Positions 56,640 to 64,000 of a stretch of 64,000 bases of DNA are shown here, in pieces. The DNA lies in NCBI RefSeq assembly GCF_007786445.1, contig NZ_VNJI01000024.1:36801-100800 (forward strand), in the 5' to 3' direction. The position numbers and the translations under genes were made by a program. This DNA comes from Paenibacillus cremeus. Lineage in GTDB: Bacteria > Bacillota > Bacilli > Paenibacillales > NBRC-103111. A model generated the notes under the pieces. The model ran no database searches. It saw only the letters and a list, made by a program, of their open reading frames with translations, and was not told where the DNA came from. Each line of letters starts with the position of its first letter. The stretch's first letter is position 1.

Positions 56640-58166
56640 GTTAAAGGGGACGGCGATCTTGCCATGCTGGCGGGCGCAAAAACGGTATACGGCTCCGAAC
56701 GGGAAAGCGTGACCTTATGGTTTTCCATGGCACCCAAGCCGTCGCCGGGTGTCGTAAAGAACAACTTCACCAGCACGGTGGACGTCGGCGATGCATTTGA
56801 TTATACGCGGGCCATCTTGTCCGCAAGGCGGCGGATGATCGGCCACGATCACGTGATGTATGTTGCACCGAGGGAGTCGCGGCATATCCAAGGCCAGGTA
56901 CGGCTGACTTTGACGGATCAGCTGACGCAGCGGCAGTGGCCGGACGTCGTGAACATCGCTTTTAGCAACAACGATATTAAAGGCCACAGCACTTCGGACT
57001 GGGTCAAAATGGGGCTGATCTCGCCAAACCTGGAAATCGAAATTCCCTATCGCGTCATGATCCCTATAGATTTGATGGGAATTCTTGTGACAGGCAAAGC
57101 GATCTCAGTAACCCATGACGGGCTGCCGGCGGTGCGTATGCAGGCGGATCTGGAAAATCTGGGCGGTGTGGCCGGGTTGGCAGCGGCGATGTCGGCGGCA
57201 GCAGGGATTTCACCGGGAGAGTTACCGGTTCGTGAGCTGCAACAGAAGCTTGTGGAATACGAGGTGCTGCCACCAGAGGTGCTGCAGCGACAAATCCAGG
57301 AGACGATGCTCACGTCGGAGGACATGAAGTATTGGATCGGACTGCTTGACGACAGCCAAAAGCTGTATAATTATTCAGATATGGGCTATTTGGACGTGAG
57401 GAAGGAGCCGATTCCAATCGTCATGGTTTGTACGGCGGGGCCAGAGATCGTGCCGCTGCTGAAGGAGGAATTGCGTAAGGATGCATCCCTCCGCCGGCTG
57501 ACAGTAGCGCGCGCGCTGGCATGGTATGGGGAGGCGGAAGCGTTTCCCGTTTTGCTGGAGCATATGCAGCCGTATCTCGAAGAGGAGGAGCTGCCACCGC
57601 GAAGTTCGAAGATGCGGCACTCTAACACGCCGCCGGACCAAGGGGCTATGCCTGACTTGGCCTACCTGCTGTACACCATGGCGATGCTTTCCGATCCAAG
57701 GGCCATCCCGGTCATGGAGCAGGCCATTTCCAAGCTGAAGCCAACATGGGAAAAGCTGACGGACCCGAGGCACGGGCTGTTTTATTACGTCGACAGCATC
57801 TGTGATATCGCCGAACGGCTTGGAAATTCCGCCTGCGTACCGATCTTAAAAAAGCTACATGACAACCCCTTGTTTCAAGGCAACGTCATGACGGAGGAGC
57901 TGCAGCCGGATTATTTTTTAGAGCGGAAGGCGTATCTTGAGCTGGTCATCGGCCGGGCCTTAGCTCGCTGCGGCGAGCCAGAGGGGCTTCGGATCTTGGC
58001 GGCCTTTACCGCGGATCGGCGAAAGCTACTTGTCCGGCATGCCCGGCAGGAGCTGAAGGACATTACAGGTATGGATTTGGAGAGCAGTGATCAATGGAGT
58101 CAATTCGCCTCCACCCAGTCGTCGCTTCAAACTAAGCCTTGGAAAGCAGCAAGAGGCTCCACCTAA
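56640..58166 (+). pseudogene. FAD-dependent oxidoreductase lacking its N-terminus, with HEAT-like tail
   Basis: The visible part starts at GDGDLAMLAGA (normally about 180 residues into this FAD_oxidored family) and continues MYVAPRESRHIQGQVRLTLT, IPYRVMIPIDLMGILVTGKA and LPAVRMQADLENLGG. The FAD-binding GxGxxG Rossmann start is absent. The last 230 residues are helical repeats of HEAT type (RRLTVARALAWYGEAEAFPV). The only ATG (56607) lies on the radC start with no ribosome site. The joint at about 56640 is therefore a deletion or rearrangement point. Downstream genes belong to the same sugar operon. Confidence 0.7.
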
Positions 58167-58203
58167 CCTGGCAAGAAGAAACTAATTCAGGAGTGAACCA
58201 AAG

Positions 58204-59112
58204 ATGACCAACCGAAAAAAGCTTCCGAATGTGCTCACATTAAAGCAAGCACTTATTGCCGCTGAGAAGGGTGGCTATGCTCTTGGCTCATTTTCGCCGA
58301 GGTATACACCGATGATCGCCCCGATTTTAAGGGCCGGTCAGGCTTTGCAATCACCGTTAATTGTGCAGATTTCACATCGAGAATTGGTTCGTTATGGCAT
58401 CACGCCACAGGAGTTTGCAGAGGAATTTTACAATTGCGTTGAATCAGAGGCCATTTCCGTTCCTGTGGTGCTTCACCTCGATCATTCGAAGAAATTGAAT
58501 ACGATCGCACAGGCGATAGAGGCTGGCTTTACCTCTGTCATGATCGATGCCTCGGAGCAGCCGCTTGAGGACAATATCCGCATTTCCAAGGAGGTTGTAG
58601 AGTACGCTCATGCCCGCGGGGTGTCGGTGGAAGCGGAGCTAGGGATGATCGGCACGACGGATTTTGTTGAAACCGAAAAAGACGAGGAGCTATATACCGA
58701 TCCTCAGGAAGCGGAACGCTTTGTCCGTGAAACGGGTGTGGACGCCTTAGCGGTTTCCTGTGGTACTGCTCACGGCATTTATATGGTGCGGGAGCCGAAA
58801 ATTGATTATGAGCGGCTGATGGCGATTCGTGCTCTGACACCGGTTCATCTGGTTCTTCATGGGGGCTCAGGCGTTCCTGCGGAGATGATGTCCAAGGCGA
58901 TTATGCTTCCGGGCGGTGGTGTCAGCAAGGTCAACATCGCGACCGACCTTGAGCTTGCTTTATTAGAGGCGCTTGGGCGTGAAGAACGGATGACGAATTC
59001 GGAGTGCCGCGGTTTATCTGCGGAGCAGCTGGAGGTAGGGCGAGCAGCGGTGCAGGCTATGGTAGCGGACAAAATCAGCCATTTTCTCGGAAGCGCAGGG
59101 AAAATGCAATGA
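58204..59112 (+). CDS. Class II aldolase (FbaA/GatY/KbaY family)
   Basis: 302-residue zinc aldolase that cleaves a ketose phosphate to dihydroxyacetone phosphate and an aldehyde. Zn ligands and active-site loop: LHLDHSKK (with its catalytic Asp), EAELGMIG (Glu), CGTAHGIY (His), LVLHGGSGVP (His) and the phosphate loop KVNIATDLE. Fructose-1,6-, tagatose- and other ketose-bisphosphate aldolases all look like this, so the sugar is not fixed. It overlaps the kinase by 4 bases (ATGA), and AGGAG lies upstream of the ATG. Complete. Confidence 0.88.
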   Translation: MTNRKKLPNVLTLKQALIAAEKGGYALGSFSPRYTPMIAPILRAGQALQSPLIVQISHRELVRYGITPQEFAEEFYNCVESEAISVPVVLHLDHSKKLNTIAQAIEAGFTSVMIDASEQPLEDNIRISKEVVEYAHARGVSVEAELGMIGTTDFVETEKDEELYTDPQEAERFVRETGVDALAVSCGTAHGIYMVREPKIDYERLMAIRALTPVHLVLHGGSGVPAEMMSKAIMLPGGGVSKVNIATDLELALLEALGREERMTNSECRGLSAEQLEVGRAAVQAMVADKISHFLGSAGKMQ

Positions 59113-60476
59113 AGTTCCTGGGTATTGACATCGGGAGCAGTTATCTTAAGGCTGCATTATTCGATTTAAGTGAGTGCCGTATCCAAAGCATTCGTAAAAT
59201 CAAGGCACCTGAATTTGTTCCTCATGCGAGTTCGAACTTTAAGGAGAACGATCCGATCGATTTTCTGAATCGGGTCGTAGAGATGATTGATCAATACTTG
59301 GATGAGGATTTGGATATTCAAGGAATTGTGTTCTCCACGCAAATGCACGGCTTTGTGCTGACAGATGAATCAGGGGAGCCAATCTCCAATTTTATCGGCT
59401 GGCAGGATCGACGCGCGCTTGAGCGGGTAGAGGACTCGAATGAAACGTATTTGGAGTGGCTGGAGCGACTCATGGATTCGAGGGTGCACAACGTGAATGG
59501 GGTGTGCAGCCTTTATCATTGGGTTTTACACCATCCCAAGGAAAAGGCTTGGTTTTGTACCTTAGGGGATTTTATTATCTCAAAGCTGTCTGGGGAAAAA
59601 CCGGCATGCCATCTTACCAATGCCGCGTCGACAGGGATGGTGAATTTAGAGCAAGGGGAATGGGACTGGAAACTGATTCGCACGTTAGGCTTAGACCACA
59701 TTGTTTTTCCGCCGATTGTAAAGGAGTCTGCGGCAACCGGGATATATCGAACACGAAACCAGCAGATTTCTTTGTACCCAGCGGTCGGAGATCAGCAGGC
59801 TGCATTACTTGGAAGCTTTATCCGGCCTGATCAAGACCTAGTCCTGAATATTGGAACGGGTGCTCAAATGTGCATCCTGGATCAGCACCCAACCTTCGGC
59901 AGCTATGAAACACGTCCTTTTTTTGAGGGGATGTATTTTCGGACGCTATCCCACATTCCAGGAGGCCGCTCATTACAGGTATTAGTTGATTTTATTAAAG
60001 GTGTCGGGGAAAAAATCTATGGGCAAGCTGAGATCGAGGATGGGGAAATATGGGGAAGAGTGGACCGATATCTAGCATTCATTCAGGAGACAGATCTTCA
60101 AGTGAATGTATCCTTTTTCAATAGCTCTATGCAACCCGATGAAGGCAGCGTTCGAAATATAAAGGAACATAATTTTAAAGTAGAGGACCTTTTTCTTGGG
60201 GCTTTGAATAATATGGCCGACCAATATTTGAAGCATTATCGAATCCTGAAATCACCTCAAGAGAATCAGGTAAACAGGGTGATCTGTGCCGGGGGAGTGG
60301 TTAGAAAAAGCCCTATACTATTCAATCTGATCGGCGAGCGTTTTTCTATGCCCTGCGAACTATCTCCCTTCTCTGAAGACACTCTGGTCGGATTGTTCCG
60401 AATCGCTTTGGTTTGTGCTCAAACGCATGAAACCTTGGAAAGCACGTTTGATGTAATGGAAAAGTTGCAAATGTAA
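59109..60476 (+). CDS. FGGY-family carbohydrate kinase
   Basis: 455-residue sugar kinase. The ATPase fold's phosphate-1 motif is LGIDIGSSYLKAALFD; IVFSTQMHGFVLTDE, GWQDRRA, LNIGTGAQMCIL (phosphate-2) and VICAGGVVRKSP (adenosine) follow in order. The start is ATG 59109 overlapping the aldolase stop. It is somewhat short for the family (490-520). Sequence like sedoheptulose/xylulose kinases; the substrate is unknown. Confidence 0.83.
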   Translation: MKFLGIDIGSSYLKAALFDLSECRIQSIRKIKAPEFVPHASSNFKENDPIDFLNRVVEMIDQYLDEDLDIQGIVFSTQMHGFVLTDESGEPISNFIGWQDRRALERVEDSNETYLEWLERLMDSRVHNVNGVCSLYHWVLHHPKEKAWFCTLGDFIISKLSGEKPACHLTNAASTGMVNLEQGEWDWKLIRTLGLDHIVFPPIVKESAATGIYRTRNQQISLYPAVGDQQAALLGSFIRPDQDLVLNIGTGAQMCILDQHPTFGSYETRPFFEGMYFRTLSHIPGGRSLQVLVDFIKGVGEKIYGQAEIEDGEIWGRVDRYLAFIQETDLQVNVSFFNSSMQPDEGSVRNIKEHNFKVEDLFLGALNNMADQYLKHYRILKSPQENQVNRVICAGGVVRKSPILFNLIGERFSMPCELSPFSEDTLVGLFRIALVCAQTHETLESTFDVMEKLQM

Positions 60477-60542
60477 TTCTCATCGAATGGATGGAGTGCT
60501 TGCTGCTGATTAGACGGCGGTGTTGCACGGGAAGGAGGATAC

Positions 60543-61195
60543 ATGTCTCGAAAACTGGGTGTGATCCACACGACGCCTGTCACGGTGGACGTATTTAAAG
60601 CATTGGCTGCGGAGCTGATGCCTGGGTGCAGTGTGATTAACTTTGTAGATGATTCGATTTTACCCGAATTGGCGTTGCCTGGGACAAAGGTGGAATCCGT
60701 GCAGGACAAATTGGTTCAATATGCTAAATATGCCGAGCGTGCAGGAGCGGATGTGATTTTGAGCGCCTGTTCCTCGGTCGGTGAAGCGGCCTCGGCGATG
60801 TGTTCCAGCGTGTCCGTACCTGTCATCCGGATTGACGATGCGATGGCCACGGAGGCGATCCGGCAGGGAACCAAAATCGGCGTTGCGGCTACATTAGAAA
60901 CGACGCTCAGACCGACCATAGAGCTGCTGCAGCAAAAAGCAAGGGATACAGGCTGCAGCCGATATTACTTAGCGAAGCTTATCAGCAGCTGATTCGGGGG
61001 AATGCGGAGGAGCACGACCGGATTTTGCTTCAGTCACTCCTTCAGCTAGCGGAGAGAGTAGATGTGGTGGTGCTGGCCCAGGCATCCATGAGTCGTGTAT
61101 TGACGCGGTTAGAACCAAATGAGCGTGAGCGGTTTTTGACCAGCCCGCGACTAGCGATGGTGGAGGTAGCCCAACTGTTTACCAGGGAGGCATAG
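60543..61195 (+). pseudogene. Asp/Glu racemase-family protein with a one-base frameshift
   Basis: Starts ATG 60543 after GGAAGGAGG. The racemase fold is clear: LGVIHTTPVTVDVFKALAAE, the first catalytic Cys in ILSACSSVGEAA, KIGVAATLETTLRPTIELL. The frame ends at 60992, but the sequence continues one base out as PILLSEAYQQLIRGNAEEHD and VVVLAQASMSRVL (the second cysteine position is Ala, which would prevent racemisation) to TAG 61193-61195. Adding one C near 60956 restores about 217 residues. In sugar operons this family can act as a decarboxylase or racemase-like enzyme. Real frameshift or read error. Confidence 0.7.
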
Positions 61196-61200
61196 GAATT

Positions 61201-62692
61201 ATGTTTCTAGGCATCGACATGGGAACGACGCATTGCAAAGCCGGTTTAGTCACGGAAGATGGGAGATTGGCTGCTGTTGCTAGCCGCCCGACCCCGGTTC
61301 ATTCGACTTCGGACGGAGGATGTGCGTATGACCCGGATGTTTTGTGGCAGACGATTTCCGAAATTGTAAGCGAAGTTTACGTTGTTTGCGGCCGGCCTCT
61401 AATTGCTTGTGTCGGAGTAACCAGCATGGCAGAAGCTGGGCTTCTGGTTGACCGCACAACGGGAATTCCCAGTTCCGAATTCGTTCCGTGGTATGATACG
61501 CGGGCACTCTCCCAGACCGACAAGTTAATTCAGGAAAGCGACTTGCAGGAGCGCTTTGCGAAAACCGGGCTTCATGCCAGCTTTAAGTACGGCCTAGCCA
61601 AGCTGCTATGGATTCAAGATCACCATTCCGACGCCTTAAAGGATGCCGTATGGTTATCCGCAGCAGATTATATCGTATATCGTCTAACAGGCACTATGGT
61701 GACCGATTATACATTGGCTGCACGAACATACTGCTTCGATATTGCCAGCCGAAGTTGGGATCATGACTGGATTCGGCACTTCGGGTTCTCTTCCACCTTG
61801 TTTCCTGAGGCAGTACCAAGCGGTGTACCTATAGGCCATACTTCAGGAGACCTGTTGGACGGGGACTTTCCGCCGGAACGCCGGTAGCGGTGTGCGGGCA
61901 TGATCACTTGTGCGCAGCCTTTGCGGCAGGGCGTCTGAACGTCAGGCGTTATTTAACTCCATGGGTACGGCTGAAACGATGATGGGCTTTTTGAGCGAAA
62001 AGAAACTGACCGACAAGGAATTGAACTCCGGGCTTTCCTACGGTCTTCACGTTGTGGAAGGGCAGTACTATTGGCTGGGAGGATTATCCGCATCCGGGGG
62101 ATCGGTCGAATGGTTGCGCAGTGTTCTTGGGGAGGAACCCGTAAGCTATGAAGATATGTCGCAGTTGGTCCGGCAAGCGGGACAGCGGCCTACCGGCATT
62201 TTGTATTTCCCATATCTTGTCGGGAGCGGGGCTCCATGGCCGGACGCGAACATACGTGGAGCCTTGATAGGTCTGGATCGGCAGCATGGACGGGCCGAGA
62301 TCGCCAAAGCAGTACTTGAAGGGACAGCATACCAAATGGAAGCGATCCGAGAGGCTGCTGAGCTTGCGAACGGAACCCAACCACGTTCTGTGATATCCGT
62401 CGGGGGCGGGACGCGTAACATGGATTGGATGCAGATCAAATCCGATGTGTCAAACTGCACCTTTGCAATTTCTTCTGTTAGCGAGGCGGCTTTGGTTGGA
62501 GCGGCCAGACTTGCTGCGATGGGCTGCGGTTTTGTGTTAGGGGGTCCGCACTCATTTCCTAAGATGCAAGCACATGAAGAGAAAATTATAGTACCTTCAG
62601 TTGTACGGCATGCAGAGTATCATCGAATTTATGAAACTCAATTCAAGCCGCTTCGTTCGGTTCTAAGTACCAACCGAAGGCCTTTGGGTTAG
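61201..62692 (+). pseudogene. Second FGGY-family kinase with two one-base frameshifts
   Basis: ATG 61201 after GGGAGG gives LGIDMGTTHCKAGLVTED (phosphate-1) and GVTSMAEAGLL, VPWYDTRAL. The frame ends at 61887, but one base near 61868 (C run) opens AGTPVAVCGHDHLCAAFAAG, and another near 61926 (GGG) returns to ERQALFNSMGTAETMM and VISVGGGTRNMDWMQIKSDV to the stop at 62692. Each repair is a single base in a short homopolymer. With both added this is a full kinase of about 497 residues. The gene overlaps nothing and follows the racemase by 5 bases. Confidence 0.75.
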
Positions 62693-63090
62693 ATCTTCAT
62701 TTGCCCCTAGCACAGCCGGGAAACGACTAACGGAGTATTAGAAGTATGAAGAATTTCAAACTTACGTATGTATGCAATGTAGAGTGAAAATGGAAGTATA
62801 GACACATGGTATAACGCTCTGGTAACCCTGATTAAGCGCTTCTTGGCGCTAGATGGGGAATACTTATGAAAATTCTAATGAACAACAAGGCCAAGGACAT
62901 CAGGCCAGAATATAAATTTTTAGCGGCTGAGCCCTCTGCCAGTTCCCATTGCTGTACCGGCAGAGGGCTCAGCCGCTATCTGTATTGATTGCCCTCAATG
63001 CGGTATTCGATCATGAATGTAATTTACTTAGGATCTAAACGGTTATTGTTACCTTAAAAATGCCAAAATGGTGTAAAGGGAGGAAATAAA
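62693..63090. other. Intergenic region holding a long perfect hairpin
   Basis: Besides the hairpin at 62921-62978, nothing recognised. The last 60 bases include the ribosome site (AAAGGGAGG) of the ligase. Confidence 0.5.
62921..62978. repeat. Perfect 20-bp inverted repeat (stem-loop)
   Basis: TAGCGGCTGAGCCCTCTGCC at 62921-62940 and its exact complement at 62959-62978 surround an 18-base loop. There is no T-run after it on either strand, so it is not a typical terminator. It could stabilise or end the kinase message or be an element end. Confidence 0.7.
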
Positions 63091-63750
63091 ATGCTCTTTA
63101 CACCTATAAAACCAATGATCGTGAGTATTGGGAATGAACCTTTCGGTAGCGAACACCACATCTTTGAGCCAAAATGGGACGGTTGGCGCATTCTCCTTCA
63201 TAAACAGAGAGATCGTATTGAAGCGTACACGCGAAATGGCAATATTGTAACAAGCAAATTTCCAGAGTTAAGAGAAGTGCGCGAGGCGATCAAAGCAAAT
63301 TCAGCCATTTTAGATTGCGAGGGAATCGTTTTACGCGGCGGAAGACCGGTGTTCGATGATTTTTCCTTCCGTGGTCGTTTAAGCAATTCGGCACGCATTA
63401 GAGATGCAGTACACACCCATCCGGCTACATTCGTAGCCTTTGATGTTATATACATGGAGCATGAGCTTTTGAATGAACCATTAATGAAGCGAAAACAGCG
63501 CTTAACTGAGATTGTTTGCCCAACCGAAGTAATCACACCTACTATGTATCTCGAAGGCAAAGGAAAAGCATTATTCGAATTGACCCGAGAGAAGGATATG
63601 GAGGGAATAGTAGCAAAGCGAAAAGATTCAAGATATTTACTGGACACGAAAAGTATGGATTGGTTGAAAATTAAGCATTTCAAGTCAATTGATGTTGTGA
63701 TTTTGGGCTATAGGAGTAATCCGTTTGGGCTTGTTATTGGATTGAATTTT
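63091..63750 (+). pseudogene. LigD-type ATP-dependent DNA ligase, interrupted by an IS element
   Basis: 220 codons of an adenylating DNA ligase of the Bacillus LigD/YkoU type. Motif I EPKWDGWR (Lys in KxDG) near residue 30, motif III-like AFDVIYMEHE near 125, motif IV EGIVAKR near 170, and WLKIKHFKSIDVVILGYRSN near 195. The family continues with about 60-80 more residues of the OB fold after PFGLVIGLNF, but here IS DNA begins and a stop falls at 63783. GGGAGG precedes the ATG. Probably inactive or reduced. Confidence 0.8.
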
Positions 63751-64000
63751 AACCATCAGTTGTCAGAATTCCCCCACTTCTAAAGTGGTGGGATGAATGG
63801 CAACGGTCTTAGGTAACTTGACTAATACAGCCGAAATCTATACGATTAGATTCATTCAGTCGTATTTAGAGAAAGGTTGTATTATCAATGGATCTTGACT
63901 CGAATAACCATTCAGTATTCTCACTTAATTATCATCTAATTCTAGTAATCAAGTACCGCCGAAAAGTGATCAATGATGAAATATCCAACCGGCTGAAAGA
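63751..64000 (+). mobile_element. IS200/IS605-family element, left end, continues past window
   Basis: Begins at the end of ligase homology. The left end has an imperfect hairpin at 63770-63793 (TCCCCCACTT, CTA, AAGTGG-T-GGGA, one bulge), as expected for the subterminal structure that the Y1 transposase reads. The transposase frame follows at 63888. IS200/IS605 elements insert without target duplication beside a short specific sequence; here the bases to the left are AATTTTAAC-like. Confidence 0.8.
63888..64000 (+). CDS. tnpA: TnpA Y1 transposase, partial (N-terminus only)
   Basis: Opens ATG 63888 and reads NHSVFSLNYHLILVIKYRRK followed by VINDEISNRLK, the characteristic first strand and helix of IS200/IS605 transposase. 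The HUH motif and catalytic Tyr lie outside the window. GAAAGG precedes the start. Confidence 0.85.
   Translation, partial: MDLDSNNHSVFSLNYHLILVIKYRRKVINDEISNRLK

Overview
The window reads like a chromosome segment of a Gram-positive spore-former close to Paenibacillus. The evidence is AddAB-type rather than RecBCD-type recombination proteins, S-layer-homology (SLH) surface proteins, LplA/LplB/LplC-type sugar ABC transporters, a YesN-like two-TM AraC regulator, a YdjO-type zinc-ribbon remnant and strong AGGAGG ribosome sites. No rRNA, tRNA or CRISPR array was seen. The species is an inference.

Layout. 1-9.6 kb: a WYL regulator and an AddAB-like helicase-nuclease pair; the addA-like gene is split inside helicase motif III by a complete group II intron (5074-7616). 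9.6-13.2 kb: palindromic intergenic DNA, an SLH lipoprotein, a stalk-domain secreted protein, and remnants of what looks like a HerA-type ATPase gene. 13.4-21 kb: a four-gene block of PIN-domain protein, soluble TRAFAC-type GTPase, GAP1-N1 protein and membrane-anchored GTPase. This is the best candidate for an unusual system. 21.4-30.6 kb: small accessory genes, a TPR/winged-helix regulator, an M42/M28-like peptidase, a double gamma-glutamylcyclotransferase, phage-like small genes, an MFS transporter, a glyoxalase-fold protein, an IS remnant and a Fic enzyme. 31.3-41.3 kb: a catabolic operon with an ABC importer, two paralogous ACMSD-like amidohydrolases, a Rieske protein and an AraC-type regulator. 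41.3-48.4 kb: mixed genes including a deacetylase-family metallohydrolase, deoD and an SDR, plus LacI and enolase-superfamily debris. 48.6-56.6 kb: a radC gene cut into two collinear halves by about 7.3 kb carrying a 2253-residue repetitive SLH adhesin. 56.6-62.7 kb: a damaged sugar or sugar-acid operon (truncated FAD oxidoreductase, class II aldolase, two FGGY kinases, Asp/Glu racemase-like protein). 63-64 kb: a LigD-like DNA ligase interrupted by an IS200/IS605 element that runs off the window.

How it fits together. Much of the window is accessory DNA: an intron, IS ends, truncations, and host genes cut with both halves left in place. The GTPase block has the make-up of the NTP-dependent conflict systems predicted for bacteria (GTPase + GAP1 + effector), with a PIN nuclease as likely effector. 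The 32-41 kb operon looks like import plus hydrolysis or decarboxylation of an unknown, possibly aromatic, small molecule. Several broken genes can each be restored by adding one base, mostly in or beside a short homopolymer. Base-calling error is therefore a real alternative to gene decay for those genes.
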